Source: Physcia stellaris
Taxonomy: Eukaryota > Ascomycota > Lecanoromycetes > Caliciales > Physciaceae
Direction: 5' to 3'
Length of the DNA: 64,000 nucleotides
Assembly (NCBI GenBank): GCA_018902385.1
Contig: JABSSW010000034.1
Coordinates: 458,828 to 522,827, forward strand
Shown: positions 1-7,573 of the stretch, piece after piece
Numbering within the stretch: the stretch's first letter is position 1
Layout of the letters: each line of letters opens with the position of its first letter
Notes under the pieces: generated by a model
What the model was told of the DNA's origin: nothing
Database searches by the model: none
What the model saw: only the letters and a program-made list of their open reading frames with translations
Program-made: the position numbers and the translations under genes

Positions 1-231
1 GAGAAATGGGGTCAACTCAATGCCGTTAACAAAGAGCGCGACGAGCTTGAGGCAGAGCGTCGGAAGCTTCAGGCAGAAGCCGATGTCAATCTCAACGTCT
101 CTAGCACTCAGCGAGACAGAGAGGTTGCAGAGGCCTTGAAGGGGCTTTCACTCGTTCAAAAAAAGCTTGACAACGTCGTGTCGGACAATAAGGAATGGCG
201 CAAGCACTTCGCTGGTAGTGAAAAGCCTTAG
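1..231 (+). CDS. C-terminal end of a coiled-coil protein (partial)
   Basis: Frame 1 is open from the first base of the window to a TAG at 229-231 and gives 76 residues; the start lies outside the window. The sequence is charged and heptad-like, rich in Glu, Lys, Arg, Leu and Gln with a run of alternating acidic and basic residues, and ends in GSEKP. This is typical of a coiled-coil tail. Codon use is balanced and there is no sign of the C-to-T mutation that dominates later parts of the window. I do not recognise the family. Minus-strand frames here are shadows. It is probably a real single gene end because the composition is coherent over the full length. Confidence 0.6.
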   Translation, partial: EKWGQLNAVNKERDELEAERRKLQAEADVNLNVSSTQRDREVAEALKGLSLVQKKLDNVVSDNKEWRKHFAGSEKP

Positions 232-440
232 ACCTGTCTGAGCGCATTTTCATTGTGAGCGGATTAGCTTCTGGAGTGTAGTTAAATTCCAATATACTGA
301 TTTGATCCATGAATTATCTCCTCCTACATGCAGTGACTTCAAAACCGTGACAGAGCCTCATAAAGTGACACTATCATCCTCACAAAGTGACGCATCATAT
401 CGCAGAAAACCTCTTACCCTATTTCTCCAGTGCTAAGACG

Positions 441-533
441 AGTACCCACCCTTAGCGCAAAGTGATTGAATATAATATGAAGAAGACATCATCTCCAGAT
501 TCCGTCCCAAGTCGGGTAATCGTACGTTTGTCG
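441..533. repeat. Direct repeat copy A (pairs with 1405-1497)
   Basis: The segment ending in CAAGTCGGGTAATCGTA followed by GTTTGTC recurs at 1405-1497 with a few substitutions, including the preceding GATTCCG(T/C)CCC. A related fragment (AGTCGGGTAAC) occurs near 19377. On the minus strand the repeat reads TYDYPTW, so it may be a duplicated exon rather than non-coding DNA. Confidence 0.6.
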
Positions 534-1404
534 AGGAATATCATAGAAAGATGTGTCACAAATAGTAGCACCACTTAATGCCAGGCCATGGGATGAGTCT
601 TTATCTCGAAACTTTAGCCATTACGGAACTTGGTAAATCGCTGTGTACTTCGGGATATGGGTGACTGCAGGATGTCGAAGGCGGCGCAGTCGCATTAGAT
701 CTTTCATGAGGCTTTCACAGTCAACTCAACAAGCGCCAGCCATTGTGACGGACAGCGACCAGAAGATTCAGGACATCCCAGATGACGTTTACGAGGCTTG
801 ACGATTGTCGAACAGCAGCTCTTCGCTTCCGACAAGCCGGCTATGGATGTCAACTGCGCTACATTTGGTCTTGTAAAGGTGAAGAGCGATTAAGCATGGA
901 GCCGTAGGCAAATGGGCTCTGCGCATCCCCAAACATCAGTCTAGAATATGTACTAACAGTAAAACGTTCGAGCTCACAAGTTTATTCTATTGATTCTGGT
1001 AATAACGTGATGTGCTTGCTCCGAGCTTATGGTTGGGAATGCTCTGGGGGGTGCAGGAAGTGAATCTGCCCACCGAACAGGACGACAACTGAATTAAGCG
1101 CTCCGTGGTCTGCAAAGAGATTTATACTAACCTTGCATGCTGCCTTATTCATTATAACGATTCCAAGAGGAACCACGTTGAGCTTGTGGACACCGGTCGT
1201 TGAATTTCGATTATTAAAAATAAGCTTTCGAAGACGGGACGAGCCGCCGGACCGAGAGACTAATTCCCCACAGACTCACTCGGCTACAGTATACTCAGGA
1301 GGATTGTACAATTCAGACTCCATCAAATACGGTACAAAATATCCTATAGTCTAATGTGTGCAGTTTTGCTCTTCATGAATCGCCATTGAAATATGACAAG
1401 ACGC

Positions 1405-1497
1405 GAACCCATCCCTAGGACAAAGCACATGAATATGATCATGAATGACTTGTATCTCCTGATTCCGCCCCAAGTCGGGTAATCGTAGGTCTGTCAG
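1405..1497. repeat. Direct repeat copy B (pairs with 441-533)
   Basis: Second copy of the repeat described at 441-533. Here the minus-strand frame stays open from the repeat to a TAG near 1350, giving a hydrophobic tail. The preceding sequence at about 1498-1505 ends in CTGACAG on the minus strand, an acceptor-like site. Confidence 0.55.
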
Positions 1498-1555
1498 GTT
1501 ATATACTCAAAGACAGAATCATTTCAAAAAAGAGACAATACCTTAGTTAGACTAC

Positions 1556-1786
1556 TTGACTGACGATCTGCGCTACTTTAGCACGCCAGAAGTTGTGAAG
1601 CGTTTGGCAGACGATCCACTGCGAAGGTATGAAGCCTTTCGCAGACAACATGCACAGTTCCGCAGATTAGATGTCTATTTTTCACAGCATGTTCTCGTCA
1701 GAGGGTGGGAACTAATGTTGATTGAGGACGACATATCTGCTGTGGAAATCCTGTGGGAGGTCCGAAAAAGTGGGACTCAAAGCTGA
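1556..1786 (+). CDS. Hypothetical small protein (76 aa), uncertain
   Basis: An ORF of 76 codons from ATG to TGA with plausible composition: an N-terminal acidic and Arg-rich helix-like part, then a Trp- and acid-containing C-terminus ending KSGTQS. No family is recognised. The opposite strand has an alternative reading: an ATG at 1649-1651 lies about 170 nt downstream, on the minus strand, of the conserved element at 1812-1895 that also precedes two other minus-strand ORFs in this window. The two readings cannot both be coding, and I cannot decide between them. Confidence 0.25.
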   Translation: MTDDLRYFSTPEVVKRLADDPLRRYEAFRRQHAQFRRLDVYFSQHVLVRGWELMLIEDDISAVEILWEVRKSGTQS

Positions 1787-1811
1787 AATAAATATCTGGC
1801 GTTAAGTGCTG

Positions 1812-1895
1812 GATAATCGCAGTGAAAGTGGCATCACGCTAAGGGACTTATGAATAATTTGCTTGATTTCAGCATCATTGATCATACAGTGAATC
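1812..1895 (-). promoter_or_regulatory. Conserved upstream element, copy 1
   Basis: Plus-strand core GTGAAAGTGGCATCACGCTA then AGGGACTT, a variable 12-15 nt, then GATTTCAGCATCA and TGATCATACAGTGAATC. It matches 21053-21135 almost base for base and 5868-5910 over the first half. In each case a minus-strand ATG follows 150-190 nt downstream. A promoter or 5'-UTR role is inferred; a duplicated gene flank is the alternative. Confidence 0.45.
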
Positions 1896-1899
1896 TGAC

Positions 1900-3660
1900 T
1901 TCAATACTCCATTAATTTCCTTCTTCAACCACCTCCCAAGGCACAGAAAAAACCCAGGAAAGACGCCGAACAAGAAGGGAAGATAGTATGTGGTCTCAAA
2001 AACAAGAGATGAAAGATGCAGAAACCAGAAGCTCAGGGGGAAAGTCGCCTATATAGGCGTGCCAAGTCCCAATCACTGCAATTTCGTCTCATCCCAGCCA
2101 AGCGCGTCATCGAAAGCTTCTATTGACAGGGTGGTCGTCGTATATTGCTATTCGGAGAATGCTGCCGTGCCAGGGTTTGAGGCACGATTTGTTTGTACCA
2201 AGGATGGAATCGCTTCTTGTCAGGGTGGACATATTAGCGGCGAGACATCGAAGACACAATCGCGTCAGACCAGACCATGGGATATCTCCTCCAAGCTGAA
2301 CAGCCGGAAAATGCGCAAGGTCAGCGGTGCATGACAGGGGCAAAGTGACTAGAGGCTGCAGTGGAGCAGGTGGTTATTCCTGTGGCAGTTCGGCATTGAG
2401 ATTCGAAGAAGATGGATACGCTCGATTTTTCACTAGGAATTGGTGGCCATTTGTATGGGGTCGAATGGAAATATGGCAGGCTTCTCCTGCTTCTCTTGTT
2501 TCTCGGCTTTTTCTGCTTCACAGGCTTCGGAGGTTGGATTTCTCCCTTCCTCCACTCTCTAAAAATGTCTCCGCCTCCTGTCATACCCGCAACACTTTTT
2601 ATCTTGCAGATTGGGAAGGAATTTCGGTAGAATCTAAGACGCCGCTGGGCTCGTTGAAGAAATTACCATGGAAGGTATTGTCGCTTTCGAGGCCGAGCAA
2701 GACAAGGAGAAGTCGATCGAAAGTTTTGGGATGGGTGAACATCAGATTGCCTAGGTATGCAGCTCTTCACCAGTTATCCCAAATTGCAATGGCATTCTCG
2801 CCTTTGATCAGCGAACCCTTGTTTCAAGCATCTTGGGTCGAATTGTTGAGACCTCAAAATATCCCCGCTTCTGCATTAGGTAGCAAGATCAAATTGTAAG
2901 CGGTTCCTAATCCTGTCCATTTGGCGACAGTTGTTATAGGGCGAATTTTCACCTGGCTTTGCGTATTTAGCATGCTTCCAGTGAGCCTAAGTTGTCCTCT
3001 AAAAGCTGAGATTAAGGGAAGTGTGGATTTGGAATCGATATCGCGACGATTGTCTTGTACTAATGCAAACCGGAGTTAGAGAATTCCACCCATGTCATGA
3101 TGTAGAATTGGTGATCCGATTCAGACTCACCAAGTATCCAGCTCTTTAGAGTCAGGCTATCGCGCGGTGAAGCGAGTCTCGTAGAGGGGCATTCTCTACG
3201 AACGTATTGGTCGTATGTGGCCTGTAGGTGCTCTTATGATATGAAGCGTTAACGATATCCGAAGAAGGGGTACTGTTGGTTCACCGCGATGACATGCTGA
3301 GCGATCTCACCCGCTGCTTACGGTAACAAGGTGTGCAGGTACGGAAATCCAAGTGATCGTTACTGCGAAACCATACTTACTAAGCTACAAGGTCCTCCGA
3401 TGACGAGCAATCTGCTGTCTCCCAGACGTTTTCATTGTGCTTCGAACCAGGATGTGTCCATTCCGCACAGCAAGCGATTTAATACACATCATCGACCCGC
3501 AAAGGGCAATGAAGGCCGTTGAGCCAACGAACTTTGGCACGCCGAGTTTTCACGCAAGTAGATAACAGCGCCCATTGACCCGCAGCAAGAAAGGTAAATA
3601 CTTCTGTTATTGAGCGGGGAAGAGAGATCTGACAATCATTGGATTACAGATGGCCCCACA
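1900..3660. other. No convincing gene; possible decayed minus-strand gene
   Basis: The longest ORF (2327-2899, plus, 190 codons) has the composition of an out-of-frame read and no domain. On the minus strand several short frames look more coding-like, for example a Glu/Lys/Gln-rich end around 2450-2560 reading EKAEKQEKQEKPA before a TAG, but they need frame changes to join. I see a decayed gene at most. From 2900 to 3660 nothing recognisable is present. Confidence 0.3.
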
Positions 3661-3666
3661 AACTTT

Positions 3667-3963
3667 TCACCATCGCTCAGCTAGAACCGGGTCACTGTCG
3701 GTGGGCTCTACCAAAACCCTCCTGCTGAGCCGGGTTTGGCGTCCATCGAGGATTATGGACAGAGCGACGTCAGCCTTCGCGTAGTTCCAGCCACGATACC
3801 CACAGCCAGTCCCAATATCCTTCGAATCGAATTGCCGGTCTGGGGAAGCCTTCCTCAACCGAGCATTTGAGCCAGGGCATTCAGCATTACGAAGGTGGCT
3901 ATGGAGCTTGTTTTTTGAGGCGAAAGACGTTGTACAACGACGACAGGTAAAGAGGACTGGCAA
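3667..3963 (-). pseudogene. Gypsy retrotransposon fragment: zinc finger plus start of protease region
   Basis: The 98-codon frame begins with a zinc finger at residues 7-29 (C7, C10, H23, C29; C-x2-C-x12-H-x5-C) with the signature CRRCTTSFASKNKLHSHLR. This is followed about 35 residues later by RGWNYAKADVALS. In fungal Ty3/gypsy polyproteins the same finger sits between gag and the retropepsin, and an RGW-Y-A strand leads into the protease active site. The finger matches those in the mutated elements at 14046-14816, 37172-37648 and 48023-48298. Here the DNA is GC-balanced, so this scrap escaped mutation. No active-site DTG follows, and the ORF ends in unrelated sequence. It is a truncated relic. 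Confidence 0.6.
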
Positions 3964-3998
3964 GGTGAAGTGGTTAGCTGCCGGCTCATGGTCAGAGT

Positions 3999-4241
3999 CA
4001 GCTTAAGCTAGAAGAACTGGACTGTCTGCCTGGCCAACGTACTTCTGTTCGAGGGGTGGAATATTTCGTGCGATGGAAGAGCTGGGGCCCGGAACATGAC
4101 GACTGGGGAAGCCTTCCGGTACTCGGCAACACCATGGCTCTGATCATAGAGCACGGAGTGGACAGAGCTGCAATACTGCCTACTGCCGCCTGCAAGCAGT
4201 ATCGTTCGAATCAGCGCTTTGCTGTCTTGATTACTCGGTGA
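3999..4241 (+). pseudogene. Gypsy retrotransposon fragment: C-terminal chromodomain
   Basis: The plus frame reads a chromodomain core: VEYFVRWKSWGPEHDDWGSL at about 4050-4110, then LGNTMALI. This is the Y-x-V-R-W-x-x-W/Y-G-P-E-x-D-x-W pattern of chromodomains at the end of fungal gypsy integrases, which steer insertion to marked chromatin. The frame is open upstream to at least 3999, so the ATG at 4056 is not a real start. It lies head to tail against the minus-strand finger fragment at 3667-3963, 36 bp away, so the two pieces derive from different insertions or an inversion. The copy is unmutated but truncated. Confidence 0.6.
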
Positions 4242-4711
4242 CGGGACTACCCTCAAATCGACGGCGTCAGTTTCAACTCGGAAGTCTTTCGCAGACAGGC
4301 CTTTGACAGCTCAGATCGGCACACGGACTCTCTATGTCGCTCGCTCCGCTAAGGCCTATCACGGCGCTCTCACTTTGGCTCAAAAGCCTATCGCAGAACC
4401 CTCAGTGTCGGTTTGCCAATGACGCTTCGGTATGTTGATGTTGAAACCCTGCCGGCGCAGAGTGTAGGCGTGTCTGCTTGAGTGCGTGCCATTGGGGGAG
4501 AGACCTTCTGTCAGCATAGTTTATGAGCATACAAGCCGGAAGTTCTGCGTAAGAATAACAATGCAGCTTCTATCACCCTTCACTCGTTGTCACGGACAAT
4601 TGACAAGGAAAGATCAGGAAGTGTTACGGTGATGGACGGGCGCGGTCGCTGCTGGTCACAACATAGTCTTGTTCAGTCGCGAGCGCATGCAAAAGTACTT
4701 TTGGTCCGCTC

Positions 4712-4950
4712 CAGTGCAATGCGAGTCACTTAGGCTTGTAGTTGCACATCTGTTCCGACCTGCCACGAGATTGATCACATCATGATATTAGAGTAGGCAT
4801 GAATGCAGGCAATCCAGCTTTGATTGCTACCTAGAGTGCGAGAGACTGAGAAAATCTAAAGCGACGGGAAGGTGTCATCGCTACATGGTGTGTTTATTGC
4901 TTTTTACATCCCGAAACGTCCTTTGCGCTTCTCCTCGGCCTGCTTGGCTA
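4712..4950. repeat. Dispersed repeat, copy A (pairs with 7075-7336)
   Basis: Starts CAATGCGAGTCACTTAGGCT and continues through GTTGCACATCTGTTCCGACC, TTTGATTGCTA and a minus-strand coding end to CTTGGC. The copy at 7075-7336 differs by scattered substitutions and short indels. On the minus strand both contain the end of a gene reading EEKRKGRFGM, so the repeat is the duplicated 3' end and downstream flank of a multicopy gene. Confidence 0.75.
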
Positions 4951-5033
4951 CATTTACGCGGATTCAAAGACCCGGAGAGGCTTGCTTCTTCATCCCGAAA
5001 CGTCTCTTGCGCTTCTCCTCGGTCTGCTTGGCT
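4904..5033 (-). pseudogene. Duplicated last-exon-like segments of a multicopy gene
   Basis: Two tandem units of about 80 bp on the minus strand read AKQTEEKRKRRFGMKKQ and AKQAEEKRKGRFGM. Both are related to the gene end at 7280-7478, which reads LAEEKRKGRFGMEKQ. Each unit follows a CCGCGTAG or AAATGTAG acceptor-like site and is separated by a copy of the 24-bp ACGCGGATTCAAAGACCCGG repeat. The upstream gene (5042-5434) reads into the first unit border and stops inside the repeat. These look like duplicated terminal exons, probably no longer used. Confidence 0.45.
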
Positions 5034-5041
5034 ACGCGGAT

Positions 5042-5434
5042 TCAAAGACCCGGAGAGGCTTGCTTCTTTATTGGTACAAGGCCAGTCGTATCGCGCCATG
5101 ACTAGGTAGATTCAGTCAGCCAAGCAGACAGAGATAGAAGACAAGGACAGATTAGACTTACCCATGCATCCAAGGTGTCGGGAAGATTGGCCAGAGAAAC
5201 AACATTGGCCTTGCTGAGTTGTTTCTTGCGTTGAGATCTGTCTTTCTTCTCAACATATGGGTTGGGAAGGGCGATGTGCTCTGCGATGCCAATATTGAAG
5301 TCCTCGAGCAATGTCGCAACTTGGTGACGATCCATGTTCCCGGTGACCTTGCGCATGTCAAGAGACACTCCCGCAATCTGAGTTATTTTGCCGTTGTTCT
5401 CCTTGCTGGACTTCGAAATGCTTTCAATATCCAT
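5042..5434 (-). CDS. Hypothetical protein, two exons (110 aa), possibly broken
   Basis: Exon 1 runs 5434-5162 (91 residues from MDIES), the intron 5161-5102 (60 nt), and exon 2 5101-5042. The intron has a GTAAGT donor, a GCTGACTG branch site and an ACCTAG acceptor, so it is good fungal splicing evidence. Exon 1 is hydrophilic, with SKANVVSLANLPDTLDAW before the donor. Exon 2 adds 19 residues ending KKQASPGL and stops inside a short repeat (5034-5057). The true start may be further upstream: an ATG at 5694 opens a good N-terminal stretch (MSSSEYIPYESDAQLYYGYP) that is cut by the same repeat. No family is recognised. It is likely one member of a multicopy family damaged by mini-repeat insertions. 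Confidence 0.45.
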
Positions 5435-5522
5435 GAAGACGAAACGAGCGGAAGCGCGAGGTTCGACGCGGGGAAACAACCCCGAGGAAGAATGGCGATA
5501 AAGGATGCAAGAATACAGCATC

Positions 5523-5611
5523 CCGCGGATTCAAAGACCCGGAGAGCCCAACCTTACGCGGATCAAAGACCCGGAGAGCCCAACCTTACGCGGATTCAGA
5601 GACCCGGAGAG
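5523..5611. repeat. Tandem mini-repeat, 32-bp unit
   Basis: Three head-to-tail copies of a unit with core ACGCGGATTCAAAGACCCGG plus AGAGCCCAACCTT, at 5523-5546, 5556-5578 (one base shorter) and 5588-5611. Single copies of the core lie at 4956-4979, 5034-5057 and, degenerate, 5722-5745. On the minus strand the unit reads S-P-G-L-stop in the frame of the adjoining coding sequence at 5034-5057, 5588-5611 and 4956-4979, and carries a GTAAGG donor-like site at its end. Confidence 0.8.
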
Positions 5612-5694
5612 ATCCAGCTTGTGAGCCGGTCATCGGGATAACCATAGTAAAGCTGAGCGTCGGACTCGTAAGGAATGTATTCTGAGGAGGACAT
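5596..5694 (-). pseudogene. N-terminal exon cut by the mini-repeat
   Basis: ATG at 5694 begins 27 residues of gene-like sequence (MSSSEYIPYESDAQLYYGYP, then DDRLTSW), after which the frame enters the mini-repeat and stops at 5596 after ISPGL. It lies about 175 nt downstream of the conserved element at 5868-5910 and upstream of the spliced frame at 5042-5434, so it is probably the original first exon of that gene. No usable donor is visible before the stop. Confidence 0.4.
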
Positions 5695-5867
5695 GATGCG
5701 GAAAGAACAGGATGAGATCCTGCACGGATTCAAAGACCCGGAATGACCCATAAGATCAAGTGATCAAGTGATAATGAGATCAAATGATGAAAGTCGAAAG
5801 ATGAAAAAGAAATGAAGAAAAATTTAATTTGAAGATGAATCGATTTCATAAGTATTTCACGGCGAAT

Positions 5868-5910
5868 GCCGGGTAAGTCAACGGTGAAAGTGCTTCACGC
5901 TAAGGGACTT
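5868..5910 (-). promoter_or_regulatory. Conserved upstream element, copy 2
   Basis: Reads GCCGGGTAAGTCAACGGTGA then AAGTGCTTCACGCTAAGGGACTT on the plus strand. It shares the GTGAAAGTG...CACGCTAAGGGACTT core with 1812-1895 and 21053-21135 but lacks the second half (TGATCAT...CAGTGAATC). The nearest minus-strand ATG is at 5694. Function is inferred from recurrence and position only. Confidence 0.4.
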
Positions 5911-6116
5911 CAAATTTTGAACATTGTGCGAGGTTGTATGAAGATTGATGATATACCGATTTCGCAGTTTGCGTTCTCTTCGCATCACGTTTTCTTCTTT
6001 GCATTCTGTCTTTAATTGCATCACGTTTTTCTTTTCTTCGCATCACGTCTTCATCTTCGACGAGTCAAAGTGCTCACTGTTACGAGCGTGCCCGACTGAG
6101 TAGCACGCCAGAAACA

Positions 6117-6353
6117 GTGCTATCGAATCAGTCAATCAGGAGTCAGTATCTGACTCACCAACAGCAGAATCAACTGCTATACCAGTACGAGTACGCTCTA
6201 TTACGACGGCTCGTACACCATTGGCCGCCTTCCCAGCTGAATCGGCTCGTCAACAACCTAACGAGCCAACAACCCCTACCTACTATTTGCTCGGCAACCT
6301 CCCCAGTTACCGCACGAGGATCCCGCCCATTACAGCCCGAGAAAGATCCTTGA
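6117..6353 (+). CDS. Hypothetical 78-aa ORF, perhaps a transposase N-terminal scrap
   Basis: ATG to TGA with Gln-rich, basic sequence containing LLYQYEYALLRRLVHHWPPS and, near the end, RPLQPEKDP. The pattern of a Gln-rich helix followed by LLRRLVHHWPPSQLNRLVNN resembles helix-turn-helix starts of pogo/Tc1-like fungal transposases, but I cannot confirm this. No matching catalytic region follows downstream; the frame closes within the GC-balanced block. No promoter is recognised. Treat as a possible fragment of a DNA transposon or a host ORF. Confidence 0.3.
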   Translation: MLSNQSIRSQYLTHQQQNQLLYQYEYALLRRLVHHWPPSQLNRLVNNLTSQQPLPTICSATSPVTARGSRPLQPEKDP

Positions 6354-6750
6354 ATAGCGTTCGCCAGCCAAATCGACGCGTCCTCTCACCCTCTTGCTTG
6401 AGTTCGGCAGAAGCCCAAGTGACAGTATCAAAGGCTGTGCGAGCGGCCTGAAAGAAGGGTCCGTGAAGGTCGGTGTATGTCTGTGGCCTTCTAGAAGAAT
6501 CCATTGTGAAGCCACGCCAGTACTGAATCTAGGCTGGTCCAGAATGCACGGGAATCCCTTGTCCCAATAGCTGATGGCCGCCGATTGAATGCTAGTCCGA
6601 GTGTTATCTCAGGTTGGGGTCGGGTTTCATGCCGCTCCATCATAAACCAGTCCAACATGACTATCGAGGCCGGCTGTTGTGATGTAAGACCATTGACGAC
6701 TTTGTCCCGAGAGAGCAAGGTGGTACCTGCGCGCCTCGCATTTGTGCAAG
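6354..6750. other. No gene seen
   Basis: Overlapping short ORFs on both strands (for example 6491-6718 minus and 6585-6776 plus) have no domain or coding signature. Nothing further is recognised. Confidence 0.3.
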
Positions 6751-6846
6751 AAGCACCTCTCGTTGGTGGAAGGTAAGCTCACAATATATCTTTGAGCCGA
6801 TTAGCAGGATCTGAGGCTTCTCGGGGCTTCTTATCAACAGAGCTTA
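6751..6846. repeat. Dispersed intron-like repeat, copy A (pairs with 21298-21390)
   Basis: Contains CTCTCGTTGG, GGTAAGCTCACA, TTTGAGCCGATTAGCAGGAT, CTGAGGCTTCTCGGGGCTTC and TCAACAGAGCTTA. The copy at 21298-21390 differs at only a few positions. GTAAGC and CAACAG frame a 68-nt stretch with intron-like ends, so the repeat may be a conserved intron with short exon edges from a duplicated gene on the plus strand. Confidence 0.75.
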
Positions 6847-7074
6847 ACAAACAATATGGTAATTAAGTGTGAAACATCTCTTAGGGTCTTTCTCGCTTGT
6901 AACCTGCCCTTCGTGAAAAGGGCTGTGGATCAGCTTTGCGCAGGCTTGCCTGCCGCAGGAAGACATCGTGTGCATTGGACTGGACTTGTTTGGCTTTGCG
7001 CGGACTTGCACGCCGCAGGAGGCGGTGGTGAAACAACGTTCAGAATGAAGTCTTCGATTGCGAGTCGGAAAAGC
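6847..7074. other. No clear gene; short internal duplication
   Basis: The plus strand carries two related segments: CAGCTTTGCGCAGGCTTGCC then TGCCGCAGGA, and GGCTTTGCGCGGACTTGCAC then GCCGCAGGA, about 56 bp apart. The ORFs at 6856-7155 (plus) and 6844-7083 (minus) have no recognisable domain. Confidence 0.3.
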
Positions 7075-7336
7075 ACAGTGCAATGCGACTCACTTAGGCT
7101 TGTAGTTGCACATCTGTTCCGACCTGCTACGAGACTGATCGCATCATGGAATTAGAGTATGCATGAACGCAGGTAGATCAGATTTGATTGCTGGTAAACC
7201 AGATTTGATTGCTATCTAGAGTGCGAAAATAAATGAGAAAATCTAAAGGGAAGATGCCATCGCCAGGTACAGAGTACATTCATTGCTTTTCCATGCCGAA
7301 TCGTCCTTTTCTCTTTTCCTCGGCCAGCTTGCCCGT
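7075..7336. repeat. Dispersed repeat, copy B (pairs with 4712-4950)
   Basis: Second copy of the repeat described at 4712-4950, with an extra short internal duplication (CAGATTTGATTGCT occurs twice, at about 7175 and 7200). It contains the 3' end of the gene relic 7280-7478 and its downstream flank. Confidence 0.75.
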
Positions 7337-7478
7337 GAAATCATTGAGCTCCTCCATGCCTCCCTTCTCCAGTGACTCTGCCATATCATATATCTCTCTA
7401 GCGAATAGCTTGACAGACCTAGTAAAGTCAAGAAAATCTCGGCTGGAACAGACGAGGAGCTCTCCCGCAATACAATCG
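7280..7478 (-). pseudogene. C-terminal part of a multicopy gene, cut by a DNA transposon
   Basis: Reading from the transposon edge, the minus frame gives about 64 coherent residues: IAGELLVCSSRDFLDFTR, a helical acidic segment with LEKGGMEELNDF, then LAEEKRKGRFGMEKQ and TGA at 7282-7280. The same ending occurs at 4904-5033. Upstream the frame runs into the TTTTAAAA target site and stops. The other side of the interrupted gene is at 19104-19299 on the same strand; its end AARVAVTVVLK reaches the same target site, but removing the transposon with one target copy leaves the two parts offset by one nucleotide. Family unknown. The gene is disrupted. Confidence 0.55.
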
Positions 7479-7573
7479 TTTTAAAAAAGGTTGACGGTCG
7501 CGCGGACCGAGATTGAGAGTTTTCTCATCACACATCAAAATTGAGTGAGAGACGTGAAAAATCTCATCGTCAT
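7479..7573 (+). repeat. Left terminal inverted repeat
   Basis: 95 bp, matching the reverse complement of 19009-19103 with about ten differences, several of them G/A or C/T next to A or T as expected from the local mutation process. The similarity stops abruptly after TCATCGTCAT. Confidence 0.85.

Larger units (their letters stand above)
232..1555. other. No clear gene; GC-balanced DNA with short repeats
   Basis: Apart from the direct repeat pair at 441-533 and 1405-1497 I see no convincing gene. The ORF at 1133-1354 (plus) has no domain or coding character. On the minus strand the two repeat copies each carry a short coding-like stretch reading TYDYPTW in the same frame, followed by Gly-Ile-Arg/Trp-Arg, suggesting remnants of a duplicated gene. 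Confidence 0.4.

Noticed and set aside
2327-2899. 190-codon plus-strand ORF as a gene
   Set aside because: Composition is that of an out-of-frame read (many Ser, Arg, Trp, no domain), and the minus strand shows better coding-like stretches.
6856-7155. 99-codon plus ORF overlapping the dispersed repeat
   Set aside because: It runs from unique sequence into the repeat without a conserved frame in the second copy, so it is not supported as a gene.
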